The position numbers and the translations under genes are program-made. The notes beneath the pieces are model-generated. The model was not told the DNA's origin. It saw only the letters and a program-made list of their open reading frames with translations, and did no database searches. Of a DNA stretch of 61,944 nt, positions 1-8,642 are shown piece after piece. Position 1 is the stretch's first letter, and each line of letters begins with the position of its first letter. Source of the DNA: Clostridia bacterium (lineage in GTDB: Bacteria; Bacillota; Clostridia; Oscillospirales; CAG-272); NCBI GenBank assembly GCA_017502875.1, contig JAFVUF010000013.1, forward strand, positions 1 through 61,944, in the 5' to 3' direction.

Positions 1-198
1 AAAAAGTTTATCTTAGCTATTTACTATTACTGTTCTCATTTAGGAATTGTCGAGATTTTCTTGGTTGCCAAGTTTCCTTAGCTTCCTCTTTTGTACTCTT
101 TTTGTACTTTTCGTACTTTGTACTCTCTCTCAATCGTTGTTCAATTTTCAAGGATCATTTCACACTCACTCCAAGCTCAATTTCCTTTTTGCGAGCGC
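1..198 (-). other. Leader of an rRNA operon (16S gene lies off the left edge)
   Basis: Read on the minus strand, this stretch follows a consensus promoter and contains at 137-156 the Firmicutes pre-16S leader motif GATCCTTGAAAATTGAACAA, followed by repeated GTAC-rich sequence. No ORF with a ribosome site is present. Such leaders carry antitermination signals and normally lead into 16S rRNA. I infer that the 16S gene starts just beyond position 1; the rRNA itself is not visible. Confidence 0.7.
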
Positions 199-204
199 TT
201 TGTT

Positions 205-233
205 ATTATATCACTTTTATTCCTCTTTGTCAA
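205..233 (-). promoter_or_regulatory. rRNA operon promoter
   Basis: On the minus strand the -35 is TTGACA (228-233) and the -10 is TATAAT (205-210), with a 17-bp spacer. This is a perfect sigma-A consensus, as expected for an rrn promoter. The rest of 234-367 holds no gene that I can support. Confidence 0.75.
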
Positions 234-367
234 CATGTTTTTTTCCTTTTTAAAAGATTTGTTATTTTTGTACAAAAAACACACCTACGTATTTATGAAT
301 AGTCTACTATTTGTATACATTTATCACACTTTTTTAACCCGTTTTTTTACATTTTTCGATATTTTTG

Positions 368-396
368 TTGACATATGAAAAAAATAATGGTATCAT
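368..396 (+). promoter_or_regulatory. Promoter of the membrane protein gene at 439
   Basis: TTGACA (368-373), 17-bp spacer and TATCAT (391-396), with an overlapping TATAAT at 396-401. It lies about 40 bp upstream of the start codon and is divergent from the rRNA promoter. Confidence 0.65.
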
Positions 397-438
397 ATAA
401 TAAATAGATACTTTTAAATTTTATGCATGGAGAATACA

Positions 439-1647
439 ATGCTGAAAATATACATAGCTATAATAACGGCTGCCATTTTCGCGTTTTGCACAGCCGTGGT
501 TTTACATCAAGCCATCTACTCTATTTATTTCAGAAATAAAGTAGCTCTGACACACGGGTTTTCCGAGGGAATAATGGCAGGACCTACGTACCCGTTGCTT
601 TGGGTTACATACGGTCTTATAGCGGTGCAATTCATTTCGTTTATCGCCATCAATGGCAGCGGAGAGCTGCTTTTAACACTTCGTCTTATCTTATTCGCTA
701 TATCAATTCTCGCATTCTGCATATTCAAAACACTTACCCCTCCGCTTCTGGCGCTTTGGTTCGGAAAATCAGCGTTCTGGGACAGCAAGGGCGAGCAGGG
801 TAAGCACCTTTTCACCGATATTTACTGCGCCAAGGTTCACAAGGACAAAAATTCGCAGGTAATCAATAATCAGCAGCTATACAAGATTTCCTTCTACGTC
901 AAAGGGAAAACGGCGTTTCTTTTTCCAAAAAAGTACAGCTGCAAGATGACCGCAAAGCAAATCGGCTCACTTACCAACAGTATAAGCTTCAAGGATAGAG
1001 CCGCAAAGCCCGAAATAACCAAAAAGGCTATGGTATACGCCGCACTTCTCCCCTTACTTATCTTTTTGATAACGTTATTAACTCTGTTCCAGACGGTATC
1101 GACGGGTATACTTAATTCCGAAAAGTACGTAAGCTCAGAAGCTCCCGTTACCGCCGAGATTTCAACCATAACTGAAATTTCAAGCGTTGTTTCTGATAAC
1201 GAAAGAGCTTTTGTTTTCTACGACAAGGTCGGAGCCGTAAACGTTTATACTCTGACGGGAGATTACCTCTACTCGATTTCCCTGCCACATTCAGTTTTTA
1301 AGCATACTGACATTTGTATTAACGAGGACAAGCTCCTCTACCGTTACGGAGATGAAATTCTTTCATATTCACTTAACGGAGAGTATATTTCTCGCGAGGA
1401 ATACACAGACATTAATGCCGCGCTTTTTGAAGTAAAATCAACCGACACCAAGTACGGTACCATTACCTTCGGCGGTAACGGGGTATTTCTTGGTACGGAC
1501 GGCGGGAACGTTACAATAGTTAACAGAGCTGCTTATCTTTCCCTTTTCAGCACCTCGTTTATCTGGCCGATAAACATGCTTCTGATAATTTCTCTATTCA
1601 TGCTTCGTTACTACGTAACCAAGGATAGCTCTATTCAAAAAAACTAA
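439..1647 (+). CDS. Multi-pass membrane protein of unknown function
   Basis: I do not recognise the family. The 402-residue product has an N-terminal membrane segment (about residues 2-23), two further hydrophobic segments (about 55-100), one near 195-220 and a C-terminal one near 375-395. A cytoplasmic stretch lies at about 105-190 and a beta-rich stretch at about 235-365, perhaps extracytoplasmic. The ATG at 439 is preferred over the upstream ATG at 427 because GGAG at 429-432 lies six bases before it. The gene is monocistronic, with its own promoter and an intrinsic terminator right after the stop. Confidence 0.7.
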   Translation: MLKIYIAIITAAIFAFCTAVVLHQAIYSIYFRNKVALTHGFSEGIMAGPTYPLLWVTYGLIAVQFISFIAINGSGELLLTLRLILFAISILAFCIFKTLTPPLLALWFGKSAFWDSKGEQGKHLFTDIYCAKVHKDKNSQVINNQQLYKISFYVKGKTAFLFPKKYSCKMTAKQIGSLTNSISFKDRAAKPEITKKAMVYAALLPLLIFLITLLTLFQTVSTGILNSEKYVSSEAPVTAEISTITEISSVVSDNERAFVFYDKVGAVNVYTLTGDYLYSISLPHSVFKHTDICINEDKLLYRYGDEILSYSLNGEYISREEYTDINAALFEVKSTDTKYGTITFGGNGVFLGTDGGNVTIVNRAAYLSLFSTSFIWPINMLLIISLFMLRYYVTKDSSIQKN

Positions 1648-1658
1648 TTTATGAGGAT

Positions 1659-1686
1659 AAAAACCGCAACAGTAGTTGCGGTTTTT
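1659..1686 (+). terminator. Intrinsic terminator
   Basis: A stem of AAAACCGCAAC against GTTGCGGTTTT with a 4-base loop and a T-run. It lies between convergent genes and can serve both strands. Confidence 0.8.
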
Positions 1687-1691
1687 GTTGT

Positions 1692-2741
1692 TTATTTAAT
1701 TATTTTCTCGATAAACTCCTTGGTAAAGCTTTCCTTACGACTGAAATCCATCGCTGATGAATATATAGCTTCAAGCTCGTTATGAAGTCGCTTAACAGAT
1801 AAAAAATTATATTTCATCTGCGCCATAGCGGCGTTTTTCAGTCTTATTATCGCTCTTATTTCAGGCTTATACGGTCGAAGTATTCCGTCGTCAATGAAGC
1901 GCCGCATGTTTATAACCGTCTCATCAAAATCCGTCTCAGTTCCAATGTAAAACGCAACGCCCGCATCGGGGTAATAAAGAGCGTCCGGTCTTTCGGGACA
2001 AAAAGGGTCGTAGCTTACCTCTACTCTAACCTCAGCCTTATCGGTTTTTTCAAGTAGCCTTTCAAGATATATTCCGCCCACACCGCATACGTCGGACAGC
2101 GCAAAGCGCTTTCTTGCTTTCTTTGCGTAAGTATTTAAAATTATATGACCGTCAGCGCTTATAGCGGAGCGAATGCGAACCTTTTTTTCATATTTCTGTT
2201 TTTTCTGAACATATAAAAGACTTTTCTCCACTGACTTTTCAAGCTTCTCTTGTTCAAATGCGTTCAGCGCAAGACGGTGTATAGAGTTATCGTAAATTGA
2301 TATTACCTTCAAGTATTCGTATATCTGTTGATAATGCCTTGATTTTGCCGCGCATAACGCGGAAATCTCTTCTTTTTTCTCCTTCAAATCACTTCCGTCA
2401 AGAAATGCGCTCAGGTCAAGAAAGTGCTCTCTTGCGCCAATGAGCATTGGCTCGTGAATATGCGGCGCCGTTCCGTCAAGCACCGCTACGCCGAGCTTTG
2501 CGATAATGATTCCGTCAAGTGAGCTTGGGTCCGATGAGCACAAAAACTCCTCAAGCGCATATCCCTTTCGCTTTGCGGCTGACGCAACCTCCCTCATAAG
2601 TCTGCTCTTGCCTGTTCCGGAGCCTCCTTTGATAACGTATACGGTTTCTATCGGGTCGAATATTTCGCGGAAATACGAGATAAAGCCCTGTCCCGTATTA
2701 AGCGCGGCAAACGACGCCGCCATATTTGCGGTTTCAGTCAA
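1692..2741 (-). CDS. P-loop ATPase of unknown function (PRK06851-like)
   Basis: 349 residues. A Walker A motif GGSGTGKS lies near residue 38, directly followed by RLMREVA, as in the conserved Firmicutes family catalogued as PRK06851. The middle third is charged and helical (many K/E, probable coiled coil at about 120-190). The C-terminal half has no catalytic motif I can name. No biochemical role is established to my knowledge. The gene is encoded convergently to the upstream membrane gene and stands alone. Confidence 0.6.
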   Translation of the reverse strand: MTETANMAASFAALNTGQGFISYFREIFDPIETVYVIKGGSGTGKSRLMREVASAAKRKGYALEEFLCSSDPSSLDGIIIAKLGVAVLDGTAPHIHEPMLIGAREHFLDLSAFLDGSDLKEKKEEISALCAAKSRHYQQIYEYLKVISIYDNSIHRLALNAFEQEKLEKSVEKSLLYVQKKQKYEKKVRIRSAISADGHIILNTYAKKARKRFALSDVCGVGGIYLERLLEKTDKAEVRVEVSYDPFCPERPDALYYPDAGVAFYIGTETDFDETVINMRRFIDDGILRPYKPEIRAIIRLKNAAMAQMKYNFLSVKRLHNELEAIYSSAMDFSRKESFTKEFIEKIIK

Positions 2742-2817
2742 ATAACACCACTCTCCTATAAATTAGTACCTTTTGGTCTAATTATAGTTTATGCGGTAAA
2801 TGTTGATTTGTCATAAA

Positions 2818-2853
2818 AGAAACGCGACTGTCCAATCCAGACAGCCACGTTCA
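2818..2853 (-). terminator. Terminator of the GNAT gene
   Basis: On the minus strand, GGCTGTC and GACAGTC form the core of an imperfect hairpin followed by TTTCTTTT. It begins only a few bases after the stop codon. Confidence 0.55.
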
Positions 2854-2855
2854 GC

Positions 2856-3356
2856 TTATTTTAATACTTTCTCATATGCTACTCTGGACTCTCCGCTCGG
2901 CATATGAACAGTCCCCACAGCAATGTACCCATTCTTTTCAAGCATACCGCGCATACGGTAGTTAAGCTCATGCGTATCGAGTCTCAGCGCTTTTTTGCCG
3001 TTCTTTTTCGCCAGCTCCTCAGCATAGGACAGTATAGCGGAGCCAACGCCTTTCTTTCTGCACTCGTTTGAAACCGCTACTCTGTGAGCTACCATTGCGC
3101 TATTTTCCGTCCATACGCCATCGCTTATTTTATCGTAATAAGGCTCGCTGTCTATTATCTGCACAGTCGCTATAACCTTGCCCTCGTCCTCAAGAACGTA
3201 CGCCACACCGTCCTGAACGTCGGTAATAAAGGATTCCCTACCTGGAACTCCTTCCTGCCATTGCGGTATACCGCTTTCCCTTAGTATTCTTCTCGCTCCG
3301 TCGTATATGGCGACAACCGCCGATATATCGAGCATAGTTGCTTTTCTGAAAAACAT
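2856..3356 (-). CDS. GNAT-family N-acetyltransferase
   Basis: 166 residues with the GNAT fold order: the N-terminal FRKATMLDISAVVAIY strand-helix, then near residues 100-112 the acetyl-CoA pyrophosphate-binding motif A (CRKKGVGSAIL, matching R/Q-x-x-G-x-G/A). Next come LRLDTHELN and the C-terminal LEKNGYIAVG motif. It transfers an acyl group from acyl-CoA to an amine; the substrate cannot be inferred. It is a single gene with its own hairpin terminator. Confidence 0.85.
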   Translation of the reverse strand: MFFRKATMLDISAVVAIYDGARRILRESGIPQWQEGVPGRESFITDVQDGVAYVLEDEGKVIATVQIIDSEPYYDKISDGVWTENSAMVAHRVAVSNECRKKGVGSAILSYAEELAKKNGKKALRLDTHELNYRMRGMLEKNGYIAVGTVHMPSGESRVAYEKVLK

Positions 3357-3537
3357 CGGTCCTAAACCTTCCTGATATATTTGTATCTTACATACCGGTT
3401 TACTTATTTTTTGATTATTATATACTAAAAACGAATATTTGTCAAGGATTATATCTAAATTCGACGCGCTTTCTAGGTACGCCTCAGCGAAAACAGTTGC
3501 GATGTTTATTTTTTTGCCTTTTTTATCCGAATACGCA

Positions 3538-3566
3538 TTGACATATTGGAAATAATTTGTTATAAT
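3538..3566 (+). promoter_or_regulatory. Promoter and structured leader of the decarboxylase genes
   Basis: A perfect promoter: TTGACA (3538-3543), 17-bp spacer, TATAAT (3561-3566). The transcript has an unusually long leader of about 140 nt before the start at 3712. The leader holds a 9-bp hairpin near 3635-3662 (CCG-AGGCGC paired with GCGTCT-CGG). I match it to no known riboswitch. The gap 3357-3537 contains nothing else recognisable. Confidence 0.7.
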
Positions 3567-3711
3567 ACTGGATAGTTATAATGGGGTAGTTTGGTGTGTA
3601 CCGATATTTCAAATACTCCGTATAAGCCCGCGTAAGCCGAGGCGCTATTGCGTCTGCGGTTGTATGTTTAATAACGTTTATAATAATAATTATACAAGAA
3701 AGGAAAAGACT

Positions 3712-4839
3712 ATGAAAGAGCTTTTAAGTCTTTTTGACACAATTCTTGCATTCGGGCAGGATGGAAACTGGAAGATGTTCATTATGTGGATCATCGGCGG
3801 AGTTCTCATCTACCTCGCAATCAAGAAGGAAATGGAGCCTACGCTCCTTCTCCCCATCGGATTCGGCGCAATCCTTATGAACTTCCCCTCTGCCGGAATT
3901 GCCGAACCGCTTCACACCCTGTACCTTGCGGGAATCGCAAACGAATTATTCCCCCTCATACTGTTTATCGGTATAGGCGCGATGATTGATTTCGGTCCCC
4001 TCCTCTCTAATCCTAAGCTTATGATTTTCGGAGCAGCGGCGCAGTTCGGTATATTCTTTACTCTGTGTATGGCTTCGATATTCTTCCCCGAAGAAAAGGA
4101 TTTCGCTTCTATCGCTGTAATCGGCGCGGCTGACGGTCCTACCTCGATAGTCGTAGCAAACGCGCTTGGCTCAAAATACGTCGGAGCTATAACGGTCGCC
4201 GCTTACTCGTATATGGCGCTCGTTCCGATTATTCAGCCGCCTGTAATCAAGCTTCTTACAACCAAGAATGAGCGCAGAATCAGAATGCCTTATAAGCCCG
4301 CTAACGTTTCTAAGCTCACAAGAATTCTTTTCCCCATCATAATCTCTGTTGTTGCTTGTATGTTCGCTCCCGGCGCCGGCTCACTTATCGGCTTCCTTAT
4401 GTTCGGTAACCTTATCCGTGAGTGCGGAGTTCTCGAATCTATCTCCGAGACAGCTCAGAAGGCTCTCGCTAACCTCGTTACCATTTTCCTCGGAATCACT
4501 ATCGCATTCAACATGACCGCAGCTCAGTTCCTTGCTATTGATACTCTCGTTATCATGGGACTTGGTCTTATAGCGTTTATATTTGACACCGCGGGCGGAG
4601 TTCTCTTCGGTAAGCTCTACAACTTAATAGCAAAGATAGCTCATTGGGAGCCTATCAACCCCATGATAGGAGCTGCGGGTATCTCTGCTTTCCCCATGGC
4701 AGGTAGAATAGTCAACAAAATGGGACTTGAGGAGGACAACCAGAACTTCCTTCTTATGCACTCTATCGGTGTAAATGTTTCGGGACAGATCGCTTCCGTT
4801 ATCGCGGGTGCGCTCATACTCAAGTTCTTCGGAGCCTAA
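3712..4839 (+). CDS. Sodium ion-translocating decarboxylase, beta subunit
   Basis: 375 residues, all membrane. Family hallmarks are the N-terminal GNWKMFIMWIIGG, IGIGAMIDFGPLL near residues 98-110 and the highly conserved GAADGPTSIV near 150. PMIGAAGISAFPMAGR (about residue 325) and MHSIGVNVSGQIASV near the C-terminus complete the set. OadB, GcdB and MmdB proteins share these and couple decarboxylation of a biotin-bound carboxyl group to Na+ export. Which decarboxylase this belongs to cannot be told, because no alpha or biotin carrier subunit is next to it. The start at 3712 is chosen over 3664 because AAAGGA lies just before it. Confidence 0.9.
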   Translation: MKELLSLFDTILAFGQDGNWKMFIMWIIGGVLIYLAIKKEMEPTLLLPIGFGAILMNFPSAGIAEPLHTLYLAGIANELFPLILFIGIGAMIDFGPLLSNPKLMIFGAAAQFGIFFTLCMASIFFPEEKDFASIAVIGAADGPTSIVVANALGSKYVGAITVAAYSYMALVPIIQPPVIKLLTTKNERRIRMPYKPANVSKLTRILFPIIISVVACMFAPGAGSLIGFLMFGNLIRECGVLESISETAQKALANLVTIFLGITIAFNMTAAQFLAIDTLVIMGLGLIAFIFDTAGGVLFGKLYNLIAKIAHWEPINPMIGAAGISAFPMAGRIVNKMGLEEDNQNFLLMHSIGVNVSGQIASVIAGALILKFFGA

Positions 4840-4859
4840 TTTAAGGGAGGATAATTAAA

Positions 4860-5012
4860 ATGGATTTCTTTAATAACGTTAATCCCATGAGATTTGTAGA
4901 AAATCTTAAATATATGGGCATAGGAATGCTCGGTATCTTTATAATCATCGGTGTAATAATGGGCGCGACGTATCTTCTCAGCCACGTCAGCTCCAAGAAA
5001 AAGGATAAATAA
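4860..5012 (+). CDS. Small OadG-like gamma subunit of the sodium pump
   Basis: 50 residues, preceded by AAGGGAGG 9 bases upstream and 20 bp downstream of the beta subunit. It has a single membrane helix at about residues 20-41 (MGIGMLGIFIIIGVIMGATY), preceded by NLKY and followed by the basic tail KKKDK. This matches the size and layout of gamma subunits of sodium-pump decarboxylases, but lacks their usual long acidic/proline tail. Confidence 0.65.
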   Translation: MDFFNNVNPMRFVENLKYMGIGMLGIFIIIGVIMGATYLLSHVSSKKKDK

Positions 5013-5081
5013 ACAGCTAAAAAACGCCCGCTTGTTTTCGTTTTACGAAAACGGCAAATTCGGCGTAGCCATTGTCGACGC

Positions 5082-5119
5082 AAAAACACCCCGATGGGCG
5101 TTGCCCATCGGGGTGTTTT
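5082..5119. terminator. Bidirectional intrinsic terminator
   Basis: A perfect hairpin (ACACCCCGATGGGC against GCCCATCGGGGTGT) flanked by A and T runs. It ends the decarboxylase operon on the plus strand and tRNA-Leu on the minus strand. Confidence 0.85.
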
Positions 5120-5204
5120 GGTGCCGGCAGCGGGACTTGAACCCGCACGGTATTGCTACCAACGGATTTTGAGTCCGTCACGTCTGCCATTCCATCATGC
5201 CGGC
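5119..5204 (-). tRNA. tRNA-Leu (anticodon CAA)
   Basis: 86 nt with encoded CCA. Acceptor stem GCCGGCA pairs with TGCCGGC; the T-arm is GCGGGTTCAAGTCCCGC. The anticodon stem is ACGGA/TCCGT with loop CTCAAAA giving CAA, and there is a long type II variable arm. Confidence 0.92.
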
Positions 5205-5312
5205 TTAGTAGCTTTACTCGGTTATTCTATCATACTTTAAAACAAAAATCAAGTCCTTTTACAAATTTTTCTTAAAATATTCCGTTTTTTATCCCCTTAC
5301 TTCCTTTTCTGC

Positions 5313-5341
5313 TTGACAATAATTAAAAAGCATGGTATACT
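5313..5341 (+). promoter_or_regulatory. Promoter of the ttcA-like gene
   Basis: TTGACA (5313-5318), 17-bp spacer, TATACT (5336-5341), 31 bp before the start codon. Confidence 0.75.
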
Positions 5342-5371
5342 CTCTGTATATTATATTATTTTCAGGGTGCT

Positions 5372-6235
5372 ATGAAAAAAGAACTTACTCCAACCGAAAA
5401 AATTGAACAGAGCATAAATAAAAAGTACCGCAAGACTATCTGGAACCCTTTTATCGAATCTGTTAAGCGGTATAAGCTTATTGAGGAAAACGATCGCATT
5501 GCCGTTTGTATTTCAGGTGGCAAGGACTCTCTGCTTCTCGCTTTGCTTATGAAAATGCTTCAGCGCTATTCAGAGTTCCCTTTCCATCTTGAATATATCG
5601 TTATGGATCCCGGTTATCTTCCTGAAAACCGTGAAAAAATCCTAAATAATGCTTCTTTACTTGGTATAGACGTTAAGATATTTAATACTGATATTTTCAA
5701 TTCCGTGGAAAATATAAAAAATTCACCCTGCTACGTCTGCGCAAGAATGAGACGCGGTTATCTTTACGAATTTGCTCAGTCGATCGGTTGCACTAAAATA
5801 GCTCTCGGTCATCACCTCGACGACGTTATTGAAACTACTGTTATGGCTATGTTCTACGGCGCTCAGCTTCAAGGTATGCTACCAAAGCTCAGAAGCACCA
5901 ATCACCAGGGTATGCAGCTTATCCGCCCTCTCTACACAGTTGAGGAGGACGCTATAATCTCATGGCGCGACTATAACGGTCTTACCTTTTTACAGTGCGC
6001 CTGCCGTTTCACTGAAAAAGCCGCTGATGACGAGAAATTAAGCAAACGCCACGAAACAAAAATGATTATCAAAGCCCTTAAAAATAATAATCCACTGATA
6101 AAGATGAATATTTTCAATGCTTTACACAACGTTTGCCTTGATACGTTTTGCGAATACAAGGCAAACGGCATTAAACACGGATTTAATGAAATATTTGATG
6201 AAAATAAAATTAATAACACAGAGTTAGAGAAATAA
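5372..6235 (+). CDS. ttcA: TtcA-family tRNA 2-thiocytidine synthetase
   Basis: 287 residues. The PP-loop SGGKDS near residue 48 binds ATP and adenylates the target base. PCYVCARMRRG near 121 is the TtcA-type CxxC, and CAC near residue 206 can supply the third cysteine that holds the [4Fe-4S] cluster. GHHLDDVIETT near 149 is the second family motif. Known TtcA enzymes make s2C32 in tRNA. Other PP-loop sulfur enzymes share this layout, so the exact tRNA target is an inference. It has its own promoter, and uxuA lies 69 bp downstream. Confidence 0.8.
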   Translation: MKKELTPTEKIEQSINKKYRKTIWNPFIESVKRYKLIEENDRIAVCISGGKDSLLLALLMKMLQRYSEFPFHLEYIVMDPGYLPENREKILNNASLLGIDVKIFNTDIFNSVENIKNSPCYVCARMRRGYLYEFAQSIGCTKIALGHHLDDVIETTVMAMFYGAQLQGMLPKLRSTNHQGMQLIRPLYTVEEDAIISWRDYNGLTFLQCACRFTEKAADDEKLSKRHETKMIIKALKNNNPLIKMNIFNALHNVCLDTFCEYKANGIKHGFNEIFDENKINNTELEK

Positions 6236-6304
6236 TATATCTACCGAGTATTTATTTCAGTAACGCAAGGATTATTAAATAATTTAACCGTGAGGTAGAA
6301 GGAT

Positions 6305-7360
6305 ATGAATATGAAATTATCATTCCGTTGGTACGGAAAGGACGACCCGATCTCCCTTGAATACATCTCGCAGATACCCGGTATGCGCTCTGTGGTTTCA
6401 GCGGTTTACGACGTAAAGCCCGGTGAGGTGTGGCCCGAGGAAAGTCTCGCTAAAATGAAGCGCGAATGTCAAAAGCACGGTCTTATCTTCGACGTTGTTG
6501 AGTCCATTCCCGTTCACGAGGACATCAAGCTCGGCAGAGGTGATGTGGAGCAGCTTCTCGACGTTTACTGCGAGAACGTTCGCCGTTGCGCAAAATACGG
6601 CATAAAGTGCGTTACCTACAACTTTATGCCTGTTTTCGACTGGACAAGAACTCAGCTCGACAAAAAAGCTCCCGACGGAAGCACCAGCCTTGTTATGTAC
6701 TGGGATCAGATGAGAGGTCTTGATCCTCTCAAGGACGACATTCACCTTCCCGGCTGGGACAGCAGCTATTCGCAGGACGAGGTAAGAGAGCTTATCACCG
6801 CTTACGCAGAGATAGGTGAGGAAGGTCTCTTTAAGAACCTTGAAAGATTCTTAAAAAAGGTAATTCCCGTTGCCGAGGAATGCGGCGTCAAAATGGCTAT
6901 CCATCCCGATGACCCGCCGTATCCGATATTCGGTCTTCCCCGTATCATCACGTGTGAAGCTAACCTTGACCGCTTTTTAAAGCTGGTTGACAGTCCCGCA
7001 AACTGCCTTTGCCTCTGTACCGGAAGCCTTGGCTGCGCCGCTACCAACGACATCGTTAAGATGGTTAGAAAGTACGCGGAGATGGACAGAATCGCGTTTA
7101 TGCATATCAGAAACGTCAAGCTTATGGACGACGGCTCCTTTGAGGAAAGAGCTCATCTATCCTCCTGCGGCTCGCTCGATATGCCCGCTATTGTCAAGGC
7201 GCTCGTTGATAACGGCTTTGACGGCTACGTCCGTCCCGACCACGGAAGAATGATCTGGGGCGAAACGGGTAAGCCCGGATACGGTCTTTTTGACCGCGCT
7301 CTCGGAGCAGCATATATTAACGGTCTTTTCGAGGCTTACGAGACTGAAATCAAGAAGTAA
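6305..7360 (+). CDS. uxuA: Mannonate dehydratase
   Basis: 351 residues, the normal UxuA length. It dehydrates D-mannonate to 2-keto-3-deoxygluconate in glucuronate catabolism, in the cytoplasm and with a divalent metal. The family sequence starts with LSFRWYGKDDPISLEYISQI. YNFMPVFDWTRT (about residue 104), AIHPDDPP (about 199), LCTGSLG, FMHIRN and the C-terminal RPDHGRMIWGE contain the metal ligands. The ribosome site is GAGGTAGAAGG. No other uronate gene is nearby, which is unusual for this pathway. Confidence 0.93.
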   Translation: MNMKLSFRWYGKDDPISLEYISQIPGMRSVVSAVYDVKPGEVWPEESLAKMKRECQKHGLIFDVVESIPVHEDIKLGRGDVEQLLDVYCENVRRCAKYGIKCVTYNFMPVFDWTRTQLDKKAPDGSTSLVMYWDQMRGLDPLKDDIHLPGWDSSYSQDEVRELITAYAEIGEEGLFKNLERFLKKVIPVAEECGVKMAIHPDDPPYPIFGLPRIITCEANLDRFLKLVDSPANCLCLCTGSLGCAATNDIVKMVRKYAEMDRIAFMHIRNVKLMDDGSFEERAHLSSCGSLDMPAIVKALVDNGFDGYVRPDHGRMIWGETGKPGYGLFDRALGAAYINGLFEAYETEIKK

Positions 7361-7372
7361 TTTAACACGATA

Positions 7373-7404
7373 GAAAGCCGCCGTGGAATACCACGGCGGC
7401 TTTC
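7373..7404. terminator. Bidirectional terminator between uxuA and potD
   Basis: A perfect hairpin, AAGCCGCCGTGG against CCACGGCGGCTT with loop AATA, with A/T runs on both sides. It lies between converging genes. Confidence 0.85.
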
Positions 7405-7409
7405 TTAAT

Positions 7410-8642
7410 TTAATAGTATTTTCTGCGTTTTCTGTGAATTATATACCTTACGGTAAAGCCTGCCGCAACGGCTACGACTATCACTACGCAGGTAATATAC
7501 ACGCCTACGTCGGCTACCGAACCGTCGTCTGTGCCAGAATCAATCTTCAGCTCCTCCCAAAGAGAGTTGACCATTTGAAGCGTCTCATCGTCAAAATTAT
7601 GGTAGTATTCAAGATTATAGCCTTCGGGAAATTCGGGAGCAAGAATATCCATCGCTCCCTCGTAAACCGACTCCATATATTCTATATATTCGGTATTTTC
7701 GTTGACGAGCGTGTTGGGTGTGGCGTAGTACACGAACTCTGAGTTTGCCGAGCCTATCTCCTGCTCTAACATGAAATTGATATACATTTCAGCAATTTCG
7801 GGATTCGCGGCAGTTTTTGGTATACACATGGCGTCCGCAAAAATATTCGTGCCGCCCTCAGGATAGTAGAACGCAAGATTCGGGTTTTCCTCGTACATCG
7901 CAAGGAAATCTCCCGCGTAGTACGCAGCTATCCAAGCGCTCTCGGTCTCCATCTTATTGAATATCTCGTCCATGACGTACGCCTGAAGAAGCGGCTTCTG
8001 AGCTTTAAGCTCACCGAGCGCCTTTCTCCACGTTGCCTCGTCCGTAACGTTGACGCTGTCTCCGTTTTTGAACATAGCCGTACCAAACGCGTCGCGTGAA
8101 TTGTTAAACTGGAGTATCTTGCCCGAATATTTTTCGTTCCACATAAGGTCCCAGCCGCCAATGTCCGCATCGTCCACGTATTTGGTATTATAAATGATAC
8201 CGACTATTCCGACAAAATACGGAACGGTATATTGCTGTTCGGGATCGTAATATGGGTTAAGATAACCCGAGTCTACGTACTGAAAGTTAGGGATATTCGA
8301 GTAGTTTAGCGGACGGAGCATATCCTCCTCTATCATTCTCGCTATCATATAGTCGGACGGAACGACAACGTCATAGGACACCGCGCCCGTTTTGATTTTA
8401 TTATACATGCTCTCGTTTGAGTCGAACATCATATAGTTGACCTCAACGTCAAGCCCCTGCTCCTTGCAGTATTCCTCAAAAGCGGCGTTTACGTCGAGGG
8501 AATCGTCGCTTCCGTCGGATATATATTCTCCCCAGTTATAGACGTTCAGAACAACCTTTTCGTTTTGCCCGCAGGAAATTGTAAATATAGCGAGCAACAC
8601 AATGACAGTAACGGAAAGTAAAAGTAAAACCCTCTTTTTCAT
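7410..8642 (-). CDS. potD: Spermidine/putrescine-binding lipoprotein PotD
   Basis: 410 residues. The signal peptide ends in a lipobox (FTISC, Cys near residue 24), so the protein is lipid-anchored outside the membrane. The mature start LNVYNWGEYISDG is the polyamine-binding family signature, and YDVVVPSDYMIARM and PYFVGIVGIIYN are typical. It captures polyamines for PotB/PotC. Oddly, a hydrophobic helix (about residues 382-402) followed by HRKRRKYY sits at the C-terminus, giving a second anchor that classical PotD lacks. It is last in the potABCD operon, sharing one base with potC. Confidence 0.9.
   Translation of the reverse strand: MKKRVLLLLSVTVIVLLAIFTISCGQNEKVVLNVYNWGEYISDGSDDSLDVNAAFEEYCKEQGLDVEVNYMMFDSNESMYNKIKTGAVSYDVVVPSDYMIARMIEEDMLRPLNYSNIPNFQYVDSGYLNPYYDPEQQYTVPYFVGIVGIIYNTKYVDDADIGGWDLMWNEKYSGKILQFNNSRDAFGTAMFKNGDSVNVTDEATWRKALGELKAQKPLLQAYVMDEIFNKMETESAWIAAYYAGDFLAMYEENPNLAFYYPEGGTNIFADAMCIPKTAANPEIAEMYINFMLEQEIGSANSEFVYYATPNTLVNENTEYIEYMESVYEGAMDILAPEFPEGYNLEYYHNFDDETLQMVNSLWEELKIDSGTDDGSVADVGVYITCVVIVVAVAAGFTVRYIIHRKRRKYY

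Noticed and set aside
91-378. Plus-strand frames in the first 400 bases
   Set aside because: F/L/S-rich translations of an AT-rich rRNA leader without ribosome sites.
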